From: Candidatus Peregrinibacteria bacterium
GTDB lineage: Bacteria > Patescibacteriota > Gracilibacteria > Peribacterales > Peribacteraceae
Reading direction: 5' to 3'
DNA: 6,807 bases
Assembly (NCBI GenBank): GCA_018662075.1
Contig: JABJGX010000048.1
Location: 1 to 6,807 of the forward strand
The notes beneath the pieces were generated by a model that made no database searches, had not been told where the DNA came from, and saw nothing but the letters and a program-made list of their open reading frames with translations. Made by a program: the position numbers and the translations under genes. Within the stretch, counting starts at the first letter, position 1, and every line of letters begins with the position of its first letter. This document shows, piece by piece, positions 1 through 5,145 of this stretch.

Positions 1-55
1 CACCGAAGGATTCCCCTTCGAATCGTGTGCCGTCGCTTAGTATAAGAGTAGCCAT
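1..55 (-). CDS. carA: carbamoyl-phosphate synthase small subunit, N-terminal fragment
   Basis: Only the first 18 codons are inside the window; the gene runs off the left edge. The residues read MATLILSDGTRFEGESFG. This fits the start of CarA, the glutamine-hydrolysing subunit that supplies ammonia to the large subunit CarB for carbamoyl phosphate, the first step of pyrimidine and arginine synthesis. CarA proteins typically begin with a short beta strand and then a D-G-T-x-F-x-G-x-(S/A)-x-G pattern, which is seen here. The ATG lies at 55-53. There is no Shine-Dalgarno sequence in front of it, only an A-rich stretch. A possible extended -10 box sits 7 bases upstream, so translation from a very short leader is possible. 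The catalytic glutaminase part is outside the window, so the call rests on the N-terminal motif alone. Confidence 0.72.
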   Translation of the reverse strand, partial: MATLILSDGTRFEGESFG

Positions 56-60
56 TTTTT

Positions 61-198
61 CTATTCTATCATGGTGCCACTTGCCCGTCCGAAGCTCAGA
101 AGCGAAGGCGGGTCAGATAGGACAAGCTTAGCCATGGATCTGAGGTAGCCTACAGGAAAGATGTAAGTGTATCCATCTATCATCTCTATTTTTACCAT
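61..198 (-). CDS. possible small ORF in the carA leader (45 aa)
   Basis: An open frame of 45 codons starts at ATG 198-196 and ends with TAG at 63-61, five bases before the carA start. The product would begin MVKIEMIDGYTYIFPVGYLR and is not recognised. The first 20 codons look protein-like; the rest runs through the GC-rich palindrome at 84-112 and may be open by chance. There is no Shine-Dalgarno sequence, and the ATG falls right after the terminator of the upstream gene, so a separate promoter would need to lie within very few bases. It could be a leader peptide coupled to carA, a lineage-specific small protein, or a spurious frame. I consider spurious slightly more likely. Confidence 0.3.
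   Translation of the reverse strand: MVKIEMIDGYTYIFPVGYLRSMAKLVLSDPPSLLSFGRASGTMIE
63..71 (-). promoter_or_regulatory. possible extended -10 promoter of carA
   Basis: On the minus strand the bases TGATAGAAT form an extended -10 (TG-N-TAGAAT, five of six matches to TATAAT). They end 7 bases before the carA ATG, so transcription would begin at or just before the start codon. No convincing -35 is seen at 16-19 bases. This would fit the absence of a ribosome binding site, but it is a single weak box. Confidence 0.3.
84..112. repeat. imperfect GC-rich palindrome, dispersed-repeat-like
   Basis: Arms CCCGTC (84-89) and GGCGGG (107-112) pair with one G-U over a 17-base centre that contains GAAGC twice. 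The overall look (CCGAAGC ... GCGAAGGCGG) is like short GC-rich palindromic elements that recur between genes in many small bacterial genomes. Only one copy lies in this window, so its repeated nature is inferred. It interrupts the leader of carA and the possible small ORF there. It has no T-run on either side, so it is not an obvious terminator. Confidence 0.45.
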
Positions 199-199
199 A

Positions 200-234
200 T
201 ATAAAAGCGGACCCCGTCTGTAAAGACGGGGTCC
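200..234 (-). terminator. rho-independent terminator of the PH-like membrane protein gene
   Basis: A perfect 11-base-pair stem (209-219 with 224-234) closes a GTAA tetraloop. On the minus strand it is followed by GCTTTTATATA, and it starts 15 bases after the stop codon of the gene at 250-939. The T-run is short (four T) but the stem is strong. There is no T-run on the plus-strand side, so it works for the minus strand only. It would insulate carA from the upstream gene. Confidence 0.85.
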
Positions 235-249
235 TAGGTTTCTGATTAA

Positions 250-939
250 CTATGCTGGGTTCGACCGGTCCTTTGGGGCCTGAGTACGAATCCGCTCATA
301 GACTGCCTGGTGTCTCCAGACATTTTTTATTTGGAGATCAAGTCCGGACTGAGGACGTGTGAGGGTAATATCCCCACCCCATAGGGCAACTTCCAACCAG
401 TCGTCAGTGACCACTTGAATGTTTACTCCTTCGAGGCGATAGTTACTATCCTTTAGGGCCCACTTCAGCCTGAAGATCTCTCCGTTTTCTACAGCATACC
501 TCCTGTTCAGATACGCATCCGCGTAGTCGTAAATCCAGAATGGCAATAGAACGAATGATATCAGGACGCCCACTGGTGCCGAGTACTGGAGATCAAAACC
601 CCTCACGAACGCAATCGGTCCCCATACAAGGTTGACATCAAATGCGTACCAGATGAGAAGCCATATCACTCCAAAGAGGAGAGAGATAAACCCCAGTAGG
701 AGTACGACGTTCCTGTTCAAATCAACCAGGATAGTCGCGACTACAAATACACCTACGAGAAGGTATATCCAAAGCATCCATTCCCCCTTTAGGTTAAGAG
801 ATGCCAACATCATAAACAGGATCCCCAGCAGTAGGATCGGCCAAGTGTACACCACCATGCCGTGACCCAAGATCACAATGCGCTTCTCCCCTTCAGCTAC
901 CTCAGACTTCAGTATCGCAGTCTTCTTTTCTTCAGCCAT
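250..939 (-). CDS. four-helix membrane protein with C-terminal PH-like domain
   Basis: The 229-residue product has a charged N-terminus (1-25), then hydrophobic stretches at about 28-48, 54-73, 77-99 and 121-143, and a soluble C-terminal part (144-229). The C-terminal part goes from a Tyr-x-(V/I)-x-N-G-E start (149-154), through an Ile-rich strand, to a W-L-x-x-A-L-W-G-G-D-I pattern (181-191) and a final helix ending in a Y-x-x-I-R motif (214-218). This order resembles bacterial PH domains of the YdbS/bPH2 kind, which sit on the cytoplasmic face of the membrane; their role is mostly unknown. The match is by eye and could be wrong. The start is well supported: AAAGGAG lies 6 bases before the ATG. 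The gene is transcribed divergently from the secreted protein gene at 1248 and has its own terminator, so it is probably monocistronic. No enzyme motif is seen. Confidence 0.85.
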   Translation of the reverse strand: MAEEKKTAILKSEVAEGEKRIVILGHGMVVYTWPILLLGILFMMLASLNLKGEWMLWIYLLVGVFVVATILVDLNRNVVLLLGFISLLFGVIWLLIWYAFDVNLVWGPIAFVRGFDLQYSAPVGVLISFVLLPFWIYDYADAYLNRRYAVENGEIFRLKWALKDSNYRLEGVNIQVVTDDWLEVALWGGDITLTRPQSGLDLQIKNVWRHQAVYERIRTQAPKDRSNPA

Positions 940-945
940 GATAGG

Positions 946-952
946 CTCCTTT
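946..952 (-). promoter_or_regulatory. strong ribosome binding site for the 250-939 gene
   Basis: AAAGGAG on the minus strand, 6 bases before the ATG at 939-937. It fixes this start and shows that Shine-Dalgarno initiation is used in the left block, unlike the genes to the right of 2150. Confidence 0.85.
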
Positions 953-1026
953 CCACTCGGTTTGAATATAGTAATTGTTGTTGTGATTTTAAAGATCAGA
1001 AACCTTTAGCACTCTGCACTATTCTA

Positions 1027-1055
1027 TTGACATAATCAAGTAAATATTATATTTT
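1027..1055 (+). promoter_or_regulatory. possible upstream promoter for the secreted protein gene
   Basis: A perfect TTGACA (1027-1032) is followed after 17 bases by TATTTT (1050-1055); TATATT at 1048-1053 is an alternative with a 15-base spacer. Transcription would start near 1062 and give a leader of about 185 bases holding all the hairpins described downstream. The region is AT-rich, so a chance match is possible. Confidence 0.4.
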
Positions 1056-1075
1056 AGCATTCACTTAGATGCCCT

Positions 1076-1104
1076 TTGACAACATTGTGCTTCATTATTA
1101 TGAA
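1076..1104 (+). promoter_or_regulatory. possible proximal promoter for the secreted protein gene
   Basis: TTGACA (1076-1081) is followed after 17 bases by TATGAA (1099-1104), a mediocre -10. It would start transcription near 1111 and leave the hairpins at 1123-1214 in the leader. The -10 lies inside a palindrome (1089-1106), so binding of a regulator there would block this promoter. Confidence 0.4.
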
Positions 1105-1106
1105 GC
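1089..1106. promoter_or_regulatory. palindrome overlapping the proximal -10 box
   Basis: GCTTCAT-TATT-ATGAAGC is a perfect 7-base inverted repeat around four bases. It covers the -10 of the proximal promoter, where an operator would be expected. If transcription starts at the upstream promoter it would instead be the first RNA hairpin of the leader. The sequence does not decide between these. Confidence 0.5.
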
Positions 1107-1122
1107 AGATTCCCCTACCAAT

Positions 1123-1214
1123 GCCTTTATGTTAAAGGCTGCTCCCTCTCGTGCCATTATCATTGTGGCTCCGAAAGGAGTGCAGCACCAATGATAAGGG
1201 CATAGTGGGGGGAG
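1123..1214 (+). promoter_or_regulatory. structured 5' leader (possible regulatory RNA)
   Basis: Two structures can be drawn. The first is a 7-base-pair hairpin, GCCTTTA-TGT-TAAAGGC (1123-1139). The second is a long nested stem: CTCCC (1142-1146) with GGGAG (1210-1214), TGCC (1152-1155) with GGCA (1199-1202), one A-G mismatch, then nine pairs TTATCATTG (1157-1165) with CAATGATAA (1189-1197). At its tip is a CTCC-GAAA-GGAG hairpin (1169-1180) with a GNRA tetraloop. The internal asymmetric loop holds GTGCAGCAC-type bases. No T-run follows, so it is not a terminator, and the ribosome binding site (1235-1240) lies just downstream. I do not recognise a known riboswitch class. It could be a cis-regulatory leader, an mRNA-stabilising structure or part of a small RNA. 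The rest of the 940-1247 gap holds only the promoter-like sites listed separately; I see no gene in it. Confidence 0.5.
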
Positions 1215-1234
1215 TACAATTCTCAACGCGTAAC

Positions 1235-1240
1235 AAGGAG
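1235..1240 (+). promoter_or_regulatory. ribosome binding site of the secreted protein gene
   Basis: AAGGAG, 7 bases before the ATG at 1248. It fixes the start, which also places the signal peptide exactly at the N-terminus. Confidence 0.85.
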
Positions 1241-1247
1241 TTCTTTA

Positions 1248-2075
1248 ATGAACAAAACGTCGCTTCTGATCGTCGTGGCGCTGCTCAGCAGCGCCTTCTC
1301 CGTCAACCAAACCTTTGCCCAGGGAACCTCCCTGGAATGGCGAACCGTGTACAACAGCAAGGATAATTTCCAATGTGGATACTTGCTGCCGACAAAGCCG
1401 AAAACGCCCACGGCTCGACCTGATGGCGTCCGCGATGATGCCGAGTTCCGAACTGTTCTTCGAGAAGGTGGTCGCCCAGTAAATGGGTGGCTGCAAGCGG
1501 ATATCGGTGTTCATGAACGGGGTACCTGCCCACATTGCAAAGCACGGGCCAAGGGTAACCCCAGTGTCGGTAATACCAGTGTCACCAATGTGTCAGTTCC
1601 CTCCCCTGGTTTTAACAGGGGCGGCTACAACGCTGCTCGGACCCAGAGGCTCGGCGTCGCTACTGGAGCCTACACCCCTGTTCCTGGTGTTCCCGCTTCC
1701 AATAGCGGAATGTTCATCAATGGCGCTTGGTATGCCCAGCCGCCAAAAACTACGGTGGATATCAGTCGCGGTCCAAATGGATCTAAGCTGATGCGGTTTA
1801 CTGGTGGTGTGCGTGGTGCTGGTGGTCAGAGGGTCGATAATATCGGTAACTCCTACTACCAGGAAGGTGACATCGAAATTAACCATAACGAAGTCACCAA
1901 CTCCTACAACCACGAGGAGACTCACAATACTTCTACTACTGTGAACCTTCCTCCGCCTGCACGATCGCATGATTACTGTGGCCATCGGCACTCCAGTGGA
2001 GCCTACTGGTGTCACGGCAATCGGACGTGGTACAGGACCCGTAGTCTCTGGCTTGCCAGAAACTGCAGTAACTAA
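1248..2075 (+). CDS. secreted Cys/His-rich protein of unknown function
   Basis: The 275-residue product begins with a clear signal peptide: Lys at residue 3, a hydrophobic core from about 5 to 18, and likely cleavage near residue 24 (TFA/QG). The mature part is rich in Gly, Asn, Ser, Thr and Pro between about 104 and 235 and looks like an extended linker. It has six cysteines (43, 94, 97, 244, 255, 273). C-P-H-C at 94-97 and a C-terminal cluster of His241, Cys244, His246, His248, Cys255 and His256 could bind a metal or form disulfides; CxxC is also seen in thiol-exchange proteins, but no thioredoxin fold is evident. The protein is not recognised. The gene is the most GC-rich stretch of the window (37/60 in 1261-1320, 41/60 in 1621-1680), above both neighbours, which may point to separate origin. 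A strong ribosome binding site, a structured leader and a strong terminator frame it as a single-gene unit. Confidence 0.85.
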   Translation: MNKTSLLIVVALLSSAFSVNQTFAQGTSLEWRTVYNSKDNFQCGYLLPTKPKTPTARPDGVRDDAEFRTVLREGGRPVNGWLQADIGVHERGTCPHCKARAKGNPSVGNTSVTNVSVPSPGFNRGGYNAARTQRLGVATGAYTPVPGVPASNSGMFINGAWYAQPPKTTVDISRGPNGSKLMRFTGGVRGAGGQRVDNIGNSYYQEGDIEINHNEVTNSYNHEETHNTSTTVNLPPPARSHDYCGHRHSSGAYWCHGNRTWYRTRSLWLARNCSN

Positions 2076-2106
2076 GGCGTTTGAGGACTGCTGCTCCTTT
2101 TACGCC
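2076..2106 (+). other. 3' hairpin directly after the stop codon
   Basis: GGCGT (2076-2080) pairs with ACGCC (2102-2106), and inside it GAGGA (2083-2087) with TCCTT (2095-2099) using one G-U. The hairpin begins on the base after the stop codon and stops just before the terminator stem, so the mRNA would end in two stacked hairpins. This may protect the 3' end. Confidence 0.5.
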
Positions 2107-2143
2107 AAACACCCCTGATCTTCGGATTCAGGGGTGTTTTTTT
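2107..2143 (+). terminator. rho-independent terminator of the secreted protein gene
   Basis: A ten-base-pair stem, ACACCCCTGA (2109-2118) with TCAGGGGTGT (2128-2137), is capped by a TC-TTCG-GA extension with one bulged T and is followed by seven T (2137-2143). This is a strong, textbook terminator, and it marks the right end of the GC-richer block. Confidence 0.93.
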
Positions 2144-2159
2144 AGTGTATATAGCCATT

Positions 2160-2171
2160 TCTAGCTATTGA
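2160..2171 (+). promoter_or_regulatory. shared 12-base promoter element, copy 1
   Basis: TCTAGCTATTGA overlaps the first four bases of the -35 box of the 301-residue gene. The identical string is found at the promoter of the 293/658 operon (6074-6063, minus strand), and in both it starts exactly 31 bases before TATAAT. Eight of the twelve bases lie outside the -35 core, so the identity is not explained by promoter consensus alone. A shared regulator site is inferred. Confidence 0.6.
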
Positions 2172-2196
2172 CTAATATTTATTAGTATTTTATAAT
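2168..2196 (+). promoter_or_regulatory. promoter of the 301-aa gene, leaderless mRNA predicted
   Basis: TTGACT (2168-2173), a 17-base spacer and a perfect TATAAT (2191-2196). The expected start of transcription, about 7 bases after the -10, is A2203, only three bases before the ATG at 2206. No Shine-Dalgarno sequence could fit in such an mRNA, and none is seen. This also supports ATG 2206 as the true start. Confidence 0.8.
2171..2186. promoter_or_regulatory. operator-like palindrome between -35 and -10
   Basis: ACTAATA-TT-TATTAGT is a perfect inverted repeat with 7-base arms filling the promoter spacer. A second short palindrome, ATAGT-T-ACTAT (2197-2207), covers the predicted transcription start and the first bases of the ATG. 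Both positions are typical for repressor binding, but the region is AT-rich and no regulator gene is visible in the window. Confidence 0.55.
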
Positions 2197-2205
2197 ATAG
2201 TTACT

Positions 2206-3111
2206 ATGACAAATCATAACTTTAAAGATATCATTGAGCTTAAAGAAGAAACGGCACTAAATTCTTTAAACAGGTCTTCAGATGAAAACTTAATTGCTTT
2301 TACTGGTGCCTGCAAACGCCTCATTGAAGGGTTGCATGCAACAGGTACTGATGCATTAGATGCTGCTGGAGTAGAAGCTATTGTCGATGAAATTGTAGAT
2401 CAATTTGATTTTAAGAAAGAAGGTATCGACATTCATCTAGATCCACGAAATACCAAAAGACTAGAAAGTATTGAGTTATTGCTAAGGGCAATCCTGAAAC
2501 AGAAATTTCCTGGGGAAACGCCCGATTCTTGGAGAAAGAATACCTTGTCTAAGGTACATGGTGTTTTAATGGGGAATACACTTGGCAAGCGTGCCAAACA
2601 CGCTACTAGCTTTGGAATGAATAGTAATCGCAAGAAGATTACTAAGGTCTTAGACCAAGTTATTGATAGCAATACAAAGAATGTTACCCTTAAAAATACC
2701 CTAAGCAGACGTCGGTTCTTACAAGGTGCTATTGGTACAGCAACAGCGCTAGGAGTCTATTCCCTGTTATCAGGAGATGGATCAGAAGAAGGTAATGAAG
2801 AAAAAGTTACAGGGGAAGCAGAGGCATCAGAAGTATTAAAGCCAACATTTACTGTAGAAGTAGTCGATGGAAGAACTGTAAAAGTAAATATTCAGCTTCC
2901 AGAAGATACGGATCTGGTACTGAATAAAACAGTAGTTTTTCAGATGGATGTCCCAGGTGCAAAAGGAATGAAAAAATATAGTGTTGATCCTGGTGGAAAA
3001 GAAATACGTTTGAATGACACCATTCTTCCTAAGGGAGGAGAATTAGTATGTGCATTGACCATAAAAGATAGTAAACCTGAATTCATACGAGTTCATATTG
3101 ATGCAATATAG
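2206..3111 (+). CDS. protein with internal twin-arginine-like membrane segment
   Basis: The 301-residue product has three parts. Residues 1-165 are soluble, mostly helical-looking and charged. Residues 167-173 read SRRRFLQ, followed by a hydrophobic run to about 189; this is the layout of a twin-arginine (Tat) signal or signal anchor. After an acidic linker (191-209) comes a C-terminal part of about 90 residues with alternating hydrophobic residues, like a small beta-sandwich domain. The inferred arrangement is an N-terminal domain in the cytoplasm, one membrane helix, and a C-terminal domain outside. A Tat signal 166 residues from the N-terminus is unusual, but the promoter places the mRNA start only about 3 bases before this ATG, and the internal ATGs (residues 122 and 138) have no ribosome binding site. 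If a TatABC system is absent, the segment may simply be a membrane anchor with a positively charged inner side. The family is not recognised. It converges with the 658-residue gene. Confidence 0.88.
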   Translation: MTNHNFKDIIELKEETALNSLNRSSDENLIAFTGACKRLIEGLHATGTDALDAAGVEAIVDEIVDQFDFKKEGIDIHLDPRNTKRLESIELLLRAILKQKFPGETPDSWRKNTLSKVHGVLMGNTLGKRAKHATSFGMNSNRKKITKVLDQVIDSNTKNVTLKNTLSRRRFLQGAIGTATALGVYSLLSGDGSEEGNEEKVTGEAEASEVLKPTFTVEVVDGRTVKVNIQLPEDTDLVLNKTVVFQMDVPGAKGMKKYSVDPGGKEIRLNDTILPKGGELVCALTIKDSKPEFIRVHIDAI

Positions 3112-3139
3112 AACAGATTCTATAAATATGGAGATCGAC

Positions 3140-3158
3140 ATCCTTTTGTAAGGATTTT
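3140..3158 (+). terminator. weak terminator between convergent genes
   Basis: A perfect six-base-pair stem ATCCTT-TTGT-AAGGAT (3140-3155) is followed by TTT (four T counting the stem end). It follows the plus-strand gene. Read from the other strand, no T-run follows, so it gives no evident termination for the minus-strand operon, whose transcript may run into the 3' end of the 301-residue gene. Confidence 0.45.
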
Positions 3159-3162
3159 ACTA

Positions 3163-5139
3163 TTACTGAGGTGCATCTATATCAGGATTTTGCTCTTCTG
3201 AAGGTGCATCTATTTCAGGATTTTGCTCTTCTGAAGGTGCATCTATTTCAGGATTATTTCCATACTCTTGTCTCCAATCCTGAAAAGCTCCATAACCATC
3301 TTTAATCGAATTCTCTGTGGCATTATACATTTCTCCAGCCCAGGTAGTAATCTCGTCAATCTTAATCTCCATCAATCCCCCTTCAACACCTGCTGAAGAA
3401 AGGAGTTCTGCAATCTTTGAATTCTTTACTGGGATCACTATGTAGTCCATTCCCTTTGTTTTTGCTCTCTCAATAAGTGGGGTAACCTCCTCTGTGTACC
3501 ATGTTGTAAGCTGCTTCTTGTATCCTTCAAAGTCAGTAAGGCGGCTACCAAGGAATGGTAGAACGTCCTCATGCCATACTTCAGACCAGTATTCTGGGAC
3601 AGTATCCCCAAGGAATTCCTGCGTTGCATCCCATGCACCAGGTGCCATTTCTGTACTAATCTTTTTCCAGATAGCTTCCATCTGTGTACCAATGTCACCT
3701 GCAGTAACCCCAGGGCCGTTGTAACTTTGGATATCTGCTGGCTCTGCTTCGAGGAACATGATGTGCTTCATTGTGATCTCGTCACTTCCTCTACGCACAG
3801 CTATTGCCATATTTTTGTAGAACTCTTGTGACTGCTTTACGACAGAGTGCATTCTTGCTTGCATTTCAGGGCTTTCACCGAAGTACTGTTCTTCAAGATA
3901 GATCTCCATTGCGCGCATTTGGTTCCACTTTACGTTGAAGTACTCACCATCTATATACTTCTGCTTCAGCATAGAGAGTCCTTCATCCGATGTAGCAGGT
4001 CTATCATTTTGTACTGCAATGTGGGTAAAGACTTTTTCTGTTAGCCCAAGCATGTGGTCTATCTTGTCTGCCTCAGTCATATCACTAAAGTGTGATGACA
4101 TTTCCATGTTCATTTCCATTTGCATTGCAAACCCAGCAACTTTCTTTGGTGGAATGTCATTTGCACCACCTCTGTCTACAGACCATTTTGTTGCATCGTC
4201 ATACCATTGCACTAGCTCTTTTGGTTTCTGACCTAGCATATAGTTAAACATTTGCGTGTCGTTTTCCCTCTTTAAGGAAAGCTTGTCGTAATAGTATCCA
4301 TTAATTGTTCCTGCTTCTTCGTCCCCGAACAAAGCACGAGTTACCGTATCGGCTGTGCCGCGCATAGCATCTCCTACCCCTTTTCCACCAAGGGTATCTG
4401 CCATTTCTGCAAGCTTTTCTACAGGACGGATACCGAACTTATCCCGAAGGAATGTATATCCAACCAGTCCTGCTGCCGTAAAGCCAAGCCCTTTCATAAG
4501 ATTAGTTCCCTTTAATGACTTGATAGCCATATAACCAGCAATTACTAAACCAATACTCATTTCTGGATGTTCCGAGAACTCATCCCATACATACTCCTTT
4601 GTTCCACGCAGAACATTCTCTACAAGGTTTAGTCCTTTTGCAGCCTTCAGGTTTCGTTCTGTTTTTTCAAATACTTTTAGATTTGCGACTAACTCTCCAT
4701 GAAGTGAAATCACCGCCTCTGTAATATTCTTTTTTAACTCTATGTTCTTCTCATCCCTCTCCCATTCATCTCTTTTAATAGGGCCTGCGTCTGCGGCCTC
4801 TGCCCAGTTACGCAATCCAGTAAGCAATCCCTTCTTTTCAAGCATATCCTGAATACTACTACGCAACTTCAGCTCCTCTTGTACTGGCATTTCTTTTGGA
4901 AAATTTAAATTGACTGAATCTTTTACCTGTTTGTCAGACAAAGTCTTCCCCTCAAGAAAGTCTATAACCGTCCATGGTCGGCTTAGCCAGCCAACAACAT
5001 CAGAACGTGCGATATCACCCTGTCTAATAGCAACCTCTAGATGAGCAGATAGTAACGACTCATTTGGCTTGTTGAGCGTTCCTTGTTCGAAGTGAATAAG
5101 GTTGTTATCAGCCGAGTCTGGTGTTTCAGGATTACCCAT
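3163..5139 (-). CDS. large protein with central hydrophobic region, unknown function
   Basis: The 658-residue product is not recognised. Residues 1-190 are soluble and charged, with a long Lys/Glu-rich helical stretch around 125-170 that could form a coiled coil. A hydrophobic region at about 194-230 (two short segments around a Lys-Gly-Thr-Asn turn) could be a membrane hairpin. Residues 240-625 are soluble, rich in Met, Trp and acidic residues, including a run alternating Met with Gln, Glu and Asn at 339-347. The C-terminus (629-658) has an 11-residue tandem repeat, N-P-E-I-D-A-P-S-E-E-Q. There is no signal peptide and no enzyme motif that I can see. The ATG lies six bases after the stop of the 293-residue gene with no Shine-Dalgarno sequence and no promoter, so the two genes are cotranscribed and this one is probably translated by coupling or reinitiation. 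The pairing suggests that the products act together at the membrane. Confidence 0.88.
   Translation of the reverse strand: MGNPETPDSADNNLIHFEQGTLNKPNESLLSAHLEVAIRQGDIARSDVVGWLSRPWTVIDFLEGKTLSDKQVKDSVNLNFPKEMPVQEELKLRSSIQDMLEKKGLLTGLRNWAEAADAGPIKRDEWERDEKNIELKKNITEAVISLHGELVANLKVFEKTERNLKAAKGLNLVENVLRGTKEYVWDEFSEHPEMSIGLVIAGYMAIKSLKGTNLMKGLGFTAAGLVGYTFLRDKFGIRPVEKLAEMADTLGGKGVGDAMRGTADTVTRALFGDEEAGTINGYYYDKLSLKRENDTQMFNYMLGQKPKELVQWYDDATKWSVDRGGANDIPPKKVAGFAMQMEMNMEMSSHFSDMTEADKIDHMLGLTEKVFTHIAVQNDRPATSDEGLSMLKQKYIDGEYFNVKWNQMRAMEIYLEEQYFGESPEMQARMHSVVKQSQEFYKNMAIAVRRGSDEITMKHIMFLEAEPADIQSYNGPGVTAGDIGTQMEAIWKKISTEMAPGAWDATQEFLGDTVPEYWSEVWHEDVLPFLGSRLTDFEGYKKQLTTWYTEEVTPLIERAKTKGMDYIVIPVKNSKIAELLSSAGVEGGLMEIKIDEITTWAGEMYNATENSIKDGYGAFQDWRQEYGNNPEIDAPSEEQNPEIDAPSEEQNPDIDAPQ
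3169..3255 (-). repeat. 33-bp tandem repeat, about 2.6 copies, in frame
   Basis: Units at 3169-3201, 3202-3234 and a partial unit at 3235-3255. The first two differ at one base (A for T), which changes Glu to Asp in the protein. Each unit encodes one 11-residue acidic, proline-containing repeat at the C-terminus of the 658-residue protein. The near identity indicates recent duplication, and copy number may vary between strains. Confidence 0.95.
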
Positions 5140-5145
5140 AATTTA

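Noticed and set aside
84..112. The GC-rich palindrome as a terminator or attenuator of carA.
   Set aside because: The stem is only six pairs including a G-U, the loop is 17 bases, and no T-run follows on either strand.
1089..1214. A tRNA or known riboswitch in the hairpin-rich intergenic region.
   Set aside because: No cloverleaf, T-loop or CCA-type end can be drawn, and no known riboswitch consensus is recognisable, so it is left as an unclassified structured leader.
1593..2015. A 140-codon minus-strand frame opposite the secreted protein gene.
   Set aside because: The plus-strand gene has a ribosome binding site, signal peptide and terminator. The antisense frame is of the kind GC-rich genes commonly leave.
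3169..3255. Short regular repeats that could suggest a CRISPR array.
   Set aside because: The units are directly adjacent with no spacers and lie in frame inside a coding gene.
3494..4231. Several plus-strand open frames of 65-98 codons opposite the 658-residue gene.
   Set aside because: They are antisense shadows of a long, well-formed minus-strand gene, have Cys/Ser-rich random-like products, and lack ribosome binding sites or promoters.
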